Below, piece after piece: positions 1 to 6,139 of a DNA stretch of 14,006 nucleotides; position 1 is the first letter of the stretch, and each line of letters begins with the position of its first letter. The translations under genes were made by a program, and so were the position numbers. The stretch covers positions 1 through 14,006 of the forward strand of contig CAJAYZ010000860.1 of the NCBI GenBank assembly GCA_903949225.1, in the 5' to 3' direction. The stretch is from an uncultured Planctomycetaceae bacterium. GTDB lineage: Bacteria > Planctomycetota > Planctomycetia > Pirellulales > UBA1268. Under the pieces are notes generated by a model that did no database searches, was not told the origin of the DNA, and was given only the letters and a program-made list of their open reading frames with translations.

Positions 1-219
1 AAGGTCCGCATGGTCGAGCACGTCCGCGAGCGGCTCCTGAACTACGGCCTGGCCCAGGGCCGGTCCGCCTCCGAGCTCGAGTGGGTCGACGACGCCCTCG
101 ACCCCGAGGCGCTCACCATCTGCTTCGCCCGCCGCATGGCGACCTACAAGCGTGCGGCACTCCTGCTGAGCCAGCCCGAACGGCTCCAGGCGCTGCACGC
201 CGACGACGACCGCCCGTTC
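1..219 (+). pseudogene. glgP: Alpha-glucan phosphorylase, broken fragment
   Basis: This is part of an alpha-glucan (glycogen/maltodextrin) phosphorylase, which releases glucose-1-phosphate from storage glucan in the cytoplasm. The reading frame is open from base 1, so the start lies outside the window. The diagnostic stretch is an FARRMATYKRA motif (about 127-159), followed by a leucine-rich helix and PERL, as in the GT35 phosphorylases that carry an N-terminal DUF3417 domain. In the family the next segment is a hydrophobic strand and a GKAHPAD-like motif. Here similarity stops after DDDRPF (about 219) and the frame runs on to a stop at 745-747 as low-complexity sequence antisense to rsgA. 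The C-terminal part, which carries the PLP-binding lysine in the family, is therefore missing. The gene is either disrupted or the contig is joined here artificially; the sequence alone cannot separate these. Confidence 0.7.
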
Positions 220-251
220 ACTCTGCACACTCTTGCTGCGGACCGGTGTTG

Positions 252-1415
252 TCATTCGTCGTCCTCGGGGTCTTCGCCTAGGTTCGTGGCCAGGTGGCAA
301 CAGCTCTCCCAACGGCGCGTGTCGAGGAGGCCGTCGGCCACCCCGTCCTTCACCGCGCAGTTGGCTTCGTGGCTGTGGGTGCAGTCGGGAAAGCGGCAGA
401 GATTGGCAAGGGGGCGCAGGTCGCGGAAGGCCGCTGGCACCTCGGCGGGCACGATGTCCCAGAGCTGGAACTGGCGGACGCCTGGGGTGTCGACGAAGGC
501 CCCGCCGAGCCGATGGGGAATGAGCCGCGCCGTCGTCGTCGTGTGGCGCCCCTTGTCGTTGTCGCGGCTCACCTCGGAGACGGGAAGGGCAAGATCGGGT
601 TGGAGATGGTTGAGGAGCGACGACTTGCCGACGCCGCTCTGGCCGACGACGGCGCTGACGGCGCCGCGGAGCTCGGCCCGGAGGCGGGCGATGCCCAGGC
701 CGGTGACAGCGGAGCAGAGGACGACGCGGTATCCCATCCGCGCGTAGACGCCAGCGAGGGGGACGAGGCTGGCCGCGGGGACGAGATCGGCTTTGTTGAG
801 GCAGATCAAGGGCCGGATGCCGGCGCACTCCGCGGCGACGAGCATCCGGTCGATGAGCCCCGGTTTGAGATGCGGCTGGGCCGCGCTGCCGACGATCACC
901 ACCTGATCGATGTTGGCGACGATCACGTGACGGCGTCCGCGGCTGTTCCGCGCCAGTTCGTTGCGCCGGGGATCGACCGACTGGATCGTCGCATCCTGGC
1001 GGATGCCGTCGGGGCCGGTCGTCGGGAGTGCGTGGGCGGAGAGATCGGGGACCGTCGCCTGACGGACGGTGACCCAGTCGCCCGCCACCACCGGATGCCG
1101 CTGGTCGATCGTCATCGTGCGGAGGACGCGGCGGGTGGTGCAGCGGACGACATGGCCGTCGTCGCGGCGGACGAAGCTCTCCAGCCCGTGGACGTGGAGC
1201 ACCTGCCCGCGCCAGCTGTCGATGGCGATGTCGGTCCCCGGCTCGATGACCGTCCGCTTGCGCGTCAGATCCCCCTTGCCGGAGAGACGTTCGGAAGTCG
1301 CCATGTCGGCGAGGCCGTCGGGGTCATCACCGAGCGACCGGGTCAGGTCGCCACCGCGCCGCCGGACGGAGCGATTCTTGCGAAAGTCGATCCGTATCTT
1401 GCGGGGTTTCGCCAT
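252..1415 (-). CDS. rsgA: Ribosome small-subunit-dependent GTPase A
   Basis: RsgA is a cytoplasmic GTPase that assists late maturation of the 30S ribosomal subunit. The 387-residue product has an N-terminal OB-fold region (about 55-150) and the circularly permuted GTPase motif order typical of the family: G4 NKAD (207-210), then G1 GQSGVGKSS (258-266), a T-rich G2 switch (291-296) and G3 DTPG (309-312). A C-terminal zinc site follows with C340, C345, H347 and C353. I chose ATG at 1415 because MAKPRKIR begins a basic N-terminus. The frame is open upstream, but that part lies inside the FHA gene in another frame. The first 55 or so residues are Arg-rich and longer than in E. coli RsgA, possibly for rRNA contact. 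The start lies 8 nt after the FHA stop, so the two are probably cotranscribed. Identity is near certain; the exact start is less so. Confidence 0.97.
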   Translation of the reverse strand: MAKPRKIRIDFRKNRSVRRRGGDLTRSLGDDPDGLADMATSERLSGKGDLTRKRTVIEPGTDIAIDSWRGQVLHVHGLESFVRRDDGHVVRCTTRRVLRTMTIDQRHPVVAGDWVTVRQATVPDLSAHALPTTGPDGIRQDATIQSVDPRRNELARNSRGRRHVIVANIDQVVIVGSAAQPHLKPGLIDRMLVAAECAGIRPLICLNKADLVPAASLVPLAGVYARMGYRVVLCSAVTGLGIARLRAELRGAVSAVVGQSGVGKSSLLNHLQPDLALPVSEVSRDNDKGRHTTTTARLIPHRLGGAFVDTPGVRQFQLWDIVPAEVPAAFRDLRPLANLCRFPDCTHSHEANCAVKDGVADGLLDTRRWESCCHLATNLGEDPEDDE

Positions 1416-1423
1416 GCAGCCGA

Positions 1424-1888
1424 TCAGGGGCGATCCCCCCGCGTCCCCGCAGAGGGCGGGTCGGGGCGGCGAGCGGCGGGGCCTGGGGCCGAGGAATAGG
1501 TGGGCGTGCTTCGCCGCGATTCGAGCCCCGCGCTTTCCAGGAGGCTCTTGCCCCAGGGATTCACCGGGACATTGTCGGCCGGCGCCGCGACGGCGCCGTT
1601 CTTGGAGGGCTCGTAGGTGATCTCGAAGTGGTGGCGGGCCACGGTGAGCTTGTCGCCGGGATCGAGCCGCTTCTCGCTGACCCGCACCCCGTTGACCTTC
1701 GTGCCGTTGCTGCTGGCGAGATCCTTCACGAACCAGTAGCCATCGACGAGCGTCAGCTCGCAATGGGACCCGGACACGTTCGGGAAACGGAGGACGACAT
1801 CCGCGCTCTCACGCCGTCCCACGAGGAGGACCGGCTTGAACAACGGAATCGGGTCTCCGCCCCCTTGGGGGATCAATTCGCCGTACAT
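1424..1888 (-). CDS. FHA-domain protein
   Basis: This 154-residue protein consists mainly of one forkhead-associated domain, a phosphothreonine-binding module. Visible FHA hallmarks are VGRR (23-26), S39-x-x-H42 and N61-G62, with hydrophobic strands between them. The C-terminal third (about 95-154) is Pro/Ser/Arg-rich and probably disordered. There is no signal peptide, so it should be cytosolic. The frame is open up to 1954, but ATG at 1888 is preferred: it begins directly before the FHA fold, and a sigma70-like promoter at 1955-1983 would start transcription near 1948, downstream of the longer start. It precedes rsgA by 8 nt. Its partner, presumably a Ser/Thr-phosphorylated protein, is not shown by the sequence. 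Confidence 0.88.
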   Translation of the reverse strand: MYGELIPQGGGDPIPLFKPVLLVGRRESADVVLRFPNVSGSHCELTLVDGYWFVKDLASSNGTKVNGVRVSEKRLDPGDKLTVARHHFEITYEPSKNGAVAAPADNVPVNPWGKSLLESAGLESRRSTPTYSSAPGPAARRPDPPSAGTRGDRP

Positions 1889-1954
1889 GGGCCCCAATAC
1901 GTTTCTCGCTCGAGCTTGGTTCGCGCCGCAGTTGGAATCTGGGCGCTCTCCCAA

Positions 1955-1983
1955 AATCTACGCCTCTTCCTGTGGATGGTCAA
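1955..1983 (-). promoter_or_regulatory. Sigma70-like promoter of FHA-rsgA
   Basis: Read on the minus strand, TTGACC (1983-1978) is separated by exactly 17 nt from TAGATT (1960-1955). This matches the sigma70 consensus at 5 of 6 and 4 of 6 positions. The predicted start near 1948 leaves a leader of about 60 nt before the ATG at 1888. It is the best promoter match in the gap between the divergent FHA and rnpB genes. Found by eye; not proven. Confidence 0.5.
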
Positions 1984-2004
1984 AAAGCTCCTGCCGCGCC
2001 GGGG

Positions 2005-2013
2005 TGGTATGGT
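2005..2013 (+). promoter_or_regulatory. Possible extended -10 element for rnpB
   Basis: TGGTATGGT fits an extended -10 element (TGn followed by a TATAAT-like hexamer matching 4 of 6) and would place the transcript start near 2020, just at the outer end of the P1 helix of rnpB. No convincing -35 is present, so the call rests on position and the TGn. Confidence 0.3.
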
Positions 2014-2027
2014 TGGGAGCGACGGTT

Positions 2028-2484
2028 CCCGGGAGAGGGAACGGGGCGGAACGGATGGCCGCCGGTCGGGAGAGTCCACTGGGCACTCGAGAGAGTTGCC
2101 GGGTGGGAACGCCCTGACGGGAGGAAAGTCCGGGCTCCGCAGGGCGCGATGGTGGGTAACGCCCACCGGCCGTAAGGTCAGGGAAAGTGCCACAGAAAAC
2201 AGACCGCCGGCGGGGAAACCTGCCGGTAAGGGTGAAACGGTGAGGTAAGAGCTCACCAGCGGACCGGGTGACCGGTCCGGCTCGGTAAACCCCATCGGGA
2301 GCAAGGCCAAGCAGGGGGGAGTCGGCCGCAAGGTCGCCACGGAACGGCCCGTTCCGTCACACCCCCGGGTCGGCTGCCAGAGACGCCGGGCAACCGGCGT
2401 CCTAGAGAAATGGTCATCACCGTGCCGCCTCTGGCGGTGCGGGACAAAACCCGGCTTACAGGTCCGCCCCTTCCCTCTCCCGGG
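2028..2484 (+). ncRNA. rnpB: RNase P RNA, bacterial type A
   Basis: This is the catalytic RNA of RNase P, which removes the 5' leader from tRNA precursors. Conserved blocks appear in the right order: GAGGAAAGTCCGGGCTC at 2121-2137, ACAGAAA at 2192-2198, an AGGGTGAAACGGTGAGGTAA-type block around 2228-2249, GGTAAACCCCA followed by AGCAAGGCCAA at about 2284-2310, and ACAAAACCCGGCTTAC at 2444-2459, which closes P4 with the first block. The architecture resembles E. coli M1 RNA (type A). The ends are set by a near-perfect helix: 2028-2050 pairs with 2463-2484 with a single bulged C at 2042. Weaker outer pairing extends this to 2015/2497. The mature ends may lie inside this helix. The protein partner rnpA lies about 9 kb downstream. 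The gene converges on the RHH gene ending at 2508, and I see no hairpin plus T-run terminator between them. Confidence 0.95.
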
Positions 2485-2507
2485 CACCGTTCCTCCCGCA
2501 CCATCCA

Positions 2508-2963
2508 TCAGCCCGCCATGCCCTCGGGGGCGACGCGGTCCGTCGCCATGTCCTTCCGCTCGTCTTCGTCGAGGATCTTGAGCAGTTTGGAGATGCAGAG
2601 GGTGTTGATGCTCACGCGCATGTCGTCCGCTTCCGCCTTGAGCGATTCGTGAAGGGAGCGGGGCATCCGCACCGTCACCACGCGCTGGGCCTCCCGGCTG
2701 GCGGGGCGGTCGCGTTGCCGATTGCGGAGGTCGTCGAGCATTTCCCGGATCCGGGCATACTGCGGCGAACACTCGAAGTGGGTCAGGGCGGTGGCGCTGC
2801 GGAAGGAACGGCGGACGATCCCTTCCACGCCGAGCACCTCCCGGAAGAAGACGACCCAGTCCGGGCCCATGGCGTGAAGCCGCTCGGCAACTTGGAGGAC
2901 CGCCGCAGCCTGGGGATCGGCCGCTTCGGAGACGGGGGAGGGGGCTTCAGATCTGCTGGCCAT
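2508..2963 (-). CDS. Ribbon-helix-helix domain protein
   Basis: This 151-residue protein of unknown function has a recognisable C-terminal ribbon-helix-helix DNA-binding fold: a strand RVVTVRMP (about 94-101), helix SLHESLKAEADDM, then a second helix beginning SINTLCISKLL (about 118-128), as in the Arc/HicB C-terminal and related families. The first 85 residues carry a helical segment with aromatic and hydrophobic positions (WVVFFREVLG at about 36-45, and a FECSPQYARIREML stretch) that I do not recognise. An automatic HicB antitoxin label is possible, but no HicA-like toxin ORF lies next to it, so a stand-alone transcription factor is more likely. ATG at 2963 has only a weak CAGGG upstream. 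The gene follows the ATP-grasp gene on the same strand after 257 bp and is probably a separate unit. Confidence 0.75.
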   Translation of the reverse strand: MASRSEAPSPVSEAADPQAAAVLQVAERLHAMGPDWVVFFREVLGVEGIVRRSFRSATALTHFECSPQYARIREMLDDLRNRQRDRPASREAQRVVTVRMPRSLHESLKAEADDMRVSINTLCISKLLKILDEDERKDMATDRVAPEGMAG

Positions 2964-3106
2964 GATTCGGTAACCCTGGGAACGCTGGAACTGACGGCGG
3001 GCCCTCCGTGGGCCACCGCTGACGTCATGCTGGCGCTGCGGTCAAGTCACAGCAGCAAGTGCCATCAGCGAAACGACTTACGCCAATCCCTACGAAGGCG
3101 AGTTAT

Positions 3107-3130
3107 TTTCGTGCAGCGATGCGCACGAAA
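3107..3130. repeat. Perfect 8-8-8 inverted repeat
   Basis: TTTCGTGC (3107-3114) and GCACGAAA (3123-3130) are perfect inverted arms separated by 8 nt. The element lies between the ATP-grasp stop (3221) and the RHH start (2963), about 144 bp upstream of the latter. It could be an operator or an RNA hairpin in the 3' trailer of the mch unit. There is no T-run, so a classical terminator is not supported. Confidence 0.45.
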
Positions 3131-3163
3131 GAGGCAGGAGGGCTCGTGCCTCAAAAAGAGGCA
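3131..3163 (-). repeat. Alternating complementary hexamers
   Basis: Three copies of one hexamer alternate in orientation: GAGGCA 3131-3136, TGCCTC 3147-3152 and GAGGCA 3158-3163 on the plus strand. The middle copy can pair with either neighbour, with a 5-nt (all A) or a 10-nt loop, so the two hairpins exclude each other. On the minus strand this is the trailer 58-90 nt after the ATP-grasp stop codon. It may act in 3'-end formation or RNA stability; that is inference. Confidence 0.4.
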
Positions 3164-3220
3164 GGTCTCCTGAGTCGCATTTCCCAACTGTCCGGGTTGT
3201 GAGGCCGGAGGAAAAGAGGG

Positions 3221-4183
3221 TCAAGTGAGGCTGTCGGGCCGAATGAATCCCGTGCTGGGAGCGGACTGGGCTCGATGTTCAGCCCACCGGACGACGGCGG
3301 GGGTGGGGTCGAGGCCGGTAACCGATGCCAGGCCCCGCCACCCTGGGACCGCGTTCACTTCCAAGACGACCGGATCCCCGGCGGCGTCGGGGACGAGATC
3401 GACCCCAGCGACCTCCACCCCGAGGAGGGCCGCGGTCCGTCGGGCCAGGTCGAGCCAGGCCGCCGGGGGGCAGAAGGGCTCGCCGATGCCTCCTCGTGCC
3501 AGGTTTGTCCGCCAGTCGGTCGCCGACCGGCGCCTCAGGGCGAACGGCTCCTCCCCGACAAAGAGGATCCGCACATCCCAGCCGGGGTGGGGAATGAACT
3601 CCTGCAGATAGGTCGCCGCCCCCTCCGGGGCCGCGGCGGCGGCGGTGAGGAGGGGGAGGAGCAGCGCCTCGGAGTCGATCCGCTCGATGCCCCGCCCGCA
3701 CGACCCGAACAGCGGCTTCATGACGGCTACCCCGCCGAGCGACTCCCAGGCGTGACGGATGCCGTCAGGATCTTGGGCGACGACTGTCCGCGGCACACGG
3801 ATCCCGGCCGCCGCGAGTCGGGCGAGGGAGAGGTATTTGTCGATCGCTGTCTCCAGGGCGCGGGGGCTATTGATCACCGGCGTGCCACGCTCCGCGAGTC
3901 GGCCGAGCAGGTCCATCCGCAGGATCACCTCCTCGAGCCGGCCGGCCGGCATCCCGCGAACGATCACGGCGTCGGCGGCGTCGATCGCTTCAGGGAGGAA
4001 GTGCTCCGTCCGAGATGGCGTGCGAATCGACGTCTCGTGCTCCGCTCCCGCTGGCGCAGGCACGACGAAGGCGCCGAGCTGTCGCCATTCCACCACCGCG
4101 ACCTCGTGGCCGCGCGATTCCGCCACCGCGCGGATCCGCGCGACATGCCAGGCCCCCGGGGAACCGATCACCACCAGTCGCAT
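3221..4183 (-). CDS. RimK-like ATP-grasp glutamate ligase
   Basis: This 320-residue protein of the RimK/ATP-grasp group forms an amide bond between a carboxylate and an amino acid, usually L-glutamate, using ATP. It has a Rossmann-like N-terminal domain starting MRLVVIGSPG, an ATP-grasp lid with VMKPLFGSCGRGI (154-166), and the metal-binding end LEVNAVPGWRGL (274-285). It starts 16 nt after the mch stop on the same strand, so it is probably cotranscribed. In methylotrophs a RimK homologue in the H4MPT cluster is known, and in methanogens MptN adds glutamate to H4MPT. By context this is probably a glutamate ligase for H4MPT or for a methylofuran-type side chain. Ribosomal S6 modification is the alternative but fits the neighbourhood less well. 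The frame is open upstream to 4408, but that part overlaps mch; ATG at 4183 starts the domain. Confidence 0.85.
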   Translation of the reverse strand: MRLVVIGSPGAWHVARIRAVAESRGHEVAVVEWRQLGAFVVPAPAGAEHETSIRTPSRTEHFLPEAIDAADAVIVRGMPAGRLEEVILRMDLLGRLAERGTPVINSPRALETAIDKYLSLARLAAAGIRVPRTVVAQDPDGIRHAWESLGGVAVMKPLFGSCGRGIERIDSEALLLPLLTAAAAAPEGAATYLQEFIPHPGWDVRILFVGEEPFALRRRSATDWRTNLARGGIGEPFCPPAAWLDLARRTAALLGVEVAGVDLVPDAAGDPVVLEVNAVPGWRGLASVTGLDPTPAVVRWAEHRAQSAPSTGFIRPDSLT

Positions 4184-4199
4184 CGGATCGGTCTCCGGC

Positions 4200-5204
4200 T
4201 CACGCCCCGCCGAACGACATCCGCACCACGTCTGCCATGATCGATCCTGCCCGGTGGCGGACTCCGGTTTCGATGTTGACCAGTTCGACGACAGCCGGCG
4301 CGAACAGGGCGGGGTCGAGTTTGTAGAAGTCGTAGCCCGCTTCCTCGAACAGCGCCCGAAACGGTCGCCCGTGCGAGGCCGAGGCTCCGCTGACCATCGC
4401 GGCGGCAACGTCGTCGAGGCCGGCGTCGAGCCCAGTCACTTCGAGCACGACCTGGCCCCCGTAGAGGATGGCGTCGTTGGTACGGCCGATCGCCTCGAGG
4501 TCGTCGGGCGGGGCAGGCACCGGCGGCAGCGGCGCGCGACCCAGGCCGGCGCGGATCCGGCCGAGGTCGAAGTGGAGGTCGTGGAGCTTGTGGAGCGCGG
4601 TTTCCAACGACCGGGCGACCACCTGGAGCGTGCCGGCGCGGCTCGCGGTCCGGGCGACGAGCAGGAGGAGTCGATCGGGGGACACGCCCGCCTCGGTGGC
4701 GAGCCGGAGACAGACCTCTTCTGGGGGAAGCTTCGACGACTCGAGGAGGCCCACCGCAACGTCGGCATGCTCGCGAAGGCCGATGTCGTCATACAGATCC
4801 TCGTGCCCGATCGCCGCTCGCAAAGGACCGCTCGCCATCGCGAAGTATTTCCCTTCCGACACCTTCCAGCCGGCGTACTGCGAGGCGAGGCAGGCTGCGA
4901 TCGGCGCCTCGCTCTCCACGGCGACGATGGGCCAGGGGCAGCGTCCGTCCCAGGAGTCAGACGCGGGGTGGATGCGATGGTGGTGGGGGGGCGTGCCACA
5001 CGCCTCCAGCCACACCTCGCCGAGCCCGGCCAGCGCCGCGTGGGCGAGGAGCAGGCCGGCCTCGTCGCCACCGGCAGCCTTCACACCAGCGTCGACGATC
5101 TGCACGCCGGCGTCGGTCCGATGGCCGACCAACCCGAGCCGATCGGCGTCGGCGAGCCCCGCCGCGACGATCCCGGCGGCCCGTGCATTCAATCCTGTCG
5201 GCAT
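4200..5204 (-). CDS. mch: Methenyl-H4MPT cyclohydrolase
   Basis: Mch catalyses the reversible hydrolysis of methenyl-tetrahydromethanopterin to formyl-H4MPT, a cytoplasmic step of formaldehyde oxidation in bacteria with this cofactor (and of methanogenesis in archaea). The 334-residue product has the family signature around YAGWKVSEGKYFAMASGPLRA (110-130, abbreviated here to its ends Y110 and A130). It also has an N-terminal DAGVQIVDAGVKAAGG region, a DPALFAPAVVE region and an N-terminal half of the expected pattern. Length is in the usual range (about 310-340). ATG at 5204 gives a normal N-terminus; no strong Shine-Dalgarno site is visible. It leads a pair with the ATP-grasp gene (16-nt gap) and diverges from the DtxR-like gene across 224 bp holding two palindromes. 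I did not see fae, mtdB/mtdC or fhc genes in the window. Confidence 0.95.
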   Translation of the reverse strand: MPTGLNARAAGIVAAGLADADRLGLVGHRTDAGVQIVDAGVKAAGGDEAGLLLAHAALAGLGEVWLEACGTPPHHHRIHPASDSWDGRCPWPIVAVESEAPIAACLASQYAGWKVSEGKYFAMASGPLRAAIGHEDLYDDIGLREHADVAVGLLESSKLPPEEVCLRLATEAGVSPDRLLLLVARTASRAGTLQVVARSLETALHKLHDLHFDLGRIRAGLGRAPLPPVPAPPDDLEAIGRTNDAILYGGQVVLEVTGLDAGLDDVAAAMVSGASASHGRPFRALFEEAGYDFYKLDPALFAPAVVELVNIETGVRHRAGSIMADVVRMSFGGA

Positions 5205-5254
5205 GGAATAAGCCCTCGATGAAGGGCCGTTCCCTGGCCGGTGTCGTCGTGCCG

Positions 5255-5270
5255 GATCACGATCGTGATC
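5255..5270. promoter_or_regulatory. Perfect 16-bp palindrome, candidate operator
   Basis: GATCACGATCGTGATC is perfectly self-complementary. It lies in the 224-bp gap between the divergent mch and DtxR-like genes, 51 bp upstream of the mch start. Its position fits an operator for mch. It also consists of GATC/ATCG units, so a methylation site is possible. Confidence 0.45.
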
Positions 5271-5309
5271 GCGTTCTCCGCCGCAGGCGCTCCATGCCCC
5301 GCCGGAGCG

Positions 5310-5320
5310 GACATAATGTC
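5310..5320. promoter_or_regulatory. GACAT-A-ATGTC dyad over a -10-like hexamer
   Basis: An 11-bp dyad (5-bp arms, one central base) covers CATAAT (5312-5317), which matches the sigma70 -10 at 5 of 6 positions on the plus strand. It lies 109 bp upstream of the DtxR-like GTG start. A dyad over the -10 would suit autorepression. No good -35 is visible. Confidence 0.3.
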
Positions 5321-5428
5321 GCCGGCCGTCGCACTGGGCAATCCCGGGCGTGTTGATCGGGGATTCACGACGTCCGCTCGGCCCATGGTGGGGCCGCCGC
5401 TCCCTTTTCTCCTGCCGGGAACACCCTC

Positions 5429-6097
5429 GTGGCCAGCCTGACCGTCGAGAACTACGTGAAGACGATCCACCTCATCGCCACGGCCCAGTCGGGGAGTCCG
5501 GTGACGACCGGCCAGGTCGCTGCGGCGCTCGACGTCTCGCCGGGCACGGTGACGAGCATGCTCAAGACCCTCGACGCAGCCCGTCTGGCGACGCACCGCC
5601 CCTATGAAGGAGTGGCGCTGACCAAGGCGGGACGGGTGCTGGCGCTGCGCGTCATCCGTCGCCATCGCCTCCTCGAGTTGTTCCTGCTGCGGACGCTCGA
5701 TATGAGTTGGGATGAGGTCCATGACGAGGCCGAGCATCTCGAGCACGCCGTCAGCGATCTGCTCGTCGATCGGATCGATACCTTCCTCGGCCATCCCCAC
5801 GTCGATCCCCACGGCGACCCGATCCCGCCCGCCGACGGCGCCGATCCCGATGACGGGCAGCCCCCGGCGAAGGTTCTGGCCGAAGGGATGACCGGAGGAC
5901 GATTCCGTCTCACTCGCGTTCTCGATCAGTCGGCCGGATTCCTCCGTTCGCTCACCGACTCAGGGCTCGTGCTCGGCGTCGAGGGAGAGATCGTGCGGCC
6001 CCCCGACGGCGCCGGCTTGATGAGCGTGAGGGTCGGCGAGCGGATGATCACGCTCTCGACCGAGGCCGCGACGAAGCTGGTCGTGGCGGAGGGGTGA
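5429..6097 (+). CDS. DtxR/MntR-family metalloregulator
   Basis: This is a 222-residue metal-dependent transcriptional repressor. It has a winged helix-turn-helix (about 5-70, recognition helix near TVTSMLKTLDAARL), a metal-binding dimerisation domain (about 72-135, ending in the family motif LGHPHVDPHGDPIP) and a C-terminal FeoA/SH3-like domain (about 147-222). By eye the metal ligands align as H79, E83, H98, E102, E105 and H106. Glutamate at 102, where DtxR has a cysteine, resembles Mn-responsive MntR, but N8 replaces the MntR aspartate (DtxR methionine). Metal specificity is therefore open. The start is GTG at 5429 with no clear Shine-Dalgarno site. It stands alone on the plus strand between minus-strand pterin genes and converges on the PTPS-like gene with a 42-bp gap. 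No metal transporter is nearby. Confidence 0.92.
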   Translation: MASLTVENYVKTIHLIATAQSGSPVTTGQVAAALDVSPGTVTSMLKTLDAARLATHRPYEGVALTKAGRVLALRVIRRHRLLELFLLRTLDMSWDEVHDEAEHLEHAVSDLLVDRIDTFLGHPHVDPHGDPIPPADGADPDDGQPPAKVLAEGMTGGRFRLTRVLDQSAGFLRSLTDSGLVLGVEGEIVRPPDGAGLMSVRVGERMITLSTEAATKLVVAEG

Positions 6098-6139
6098 GGC
6101 AGCCACCGCGAAGGGACGGCTGACGCGACGGAGCGCCGA

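Noticed and set aside
220..747. In-frame continuation of the phosphorylase frame after 219
   Set aside because: It is antisense to rsgA, is Arg/Ser-rich low-complexity sequence and shows no family similarity; open only because of high GC.
294..1499. 401-codon open frame antisense to rsgA
   Set aside because: Its composition mirrors the codon bias of rsgA on the other strand, and rsgA has unambiguous GTPase motifs.
1873..2772. 299-codon minus-strand open frame across rnpB
   Set aside because: It covers the RNase P RNA gene and parts of two real genes; no plausible protein features.
2508..2963. HicAB toxin-antitoxin system
   Set aside because: Only an RHH fold is visible; no adjacent small toxin ORF is found on either side (rnpB and a 257-bp gap).
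3275..5222. Long plus-strand open frames opposite the ATP-grasp and mch genes
   Set aside because: Both opposite-strand genes are firmly identified; the plus-strand translations are Arg/Pro/Gly-rich without domains.
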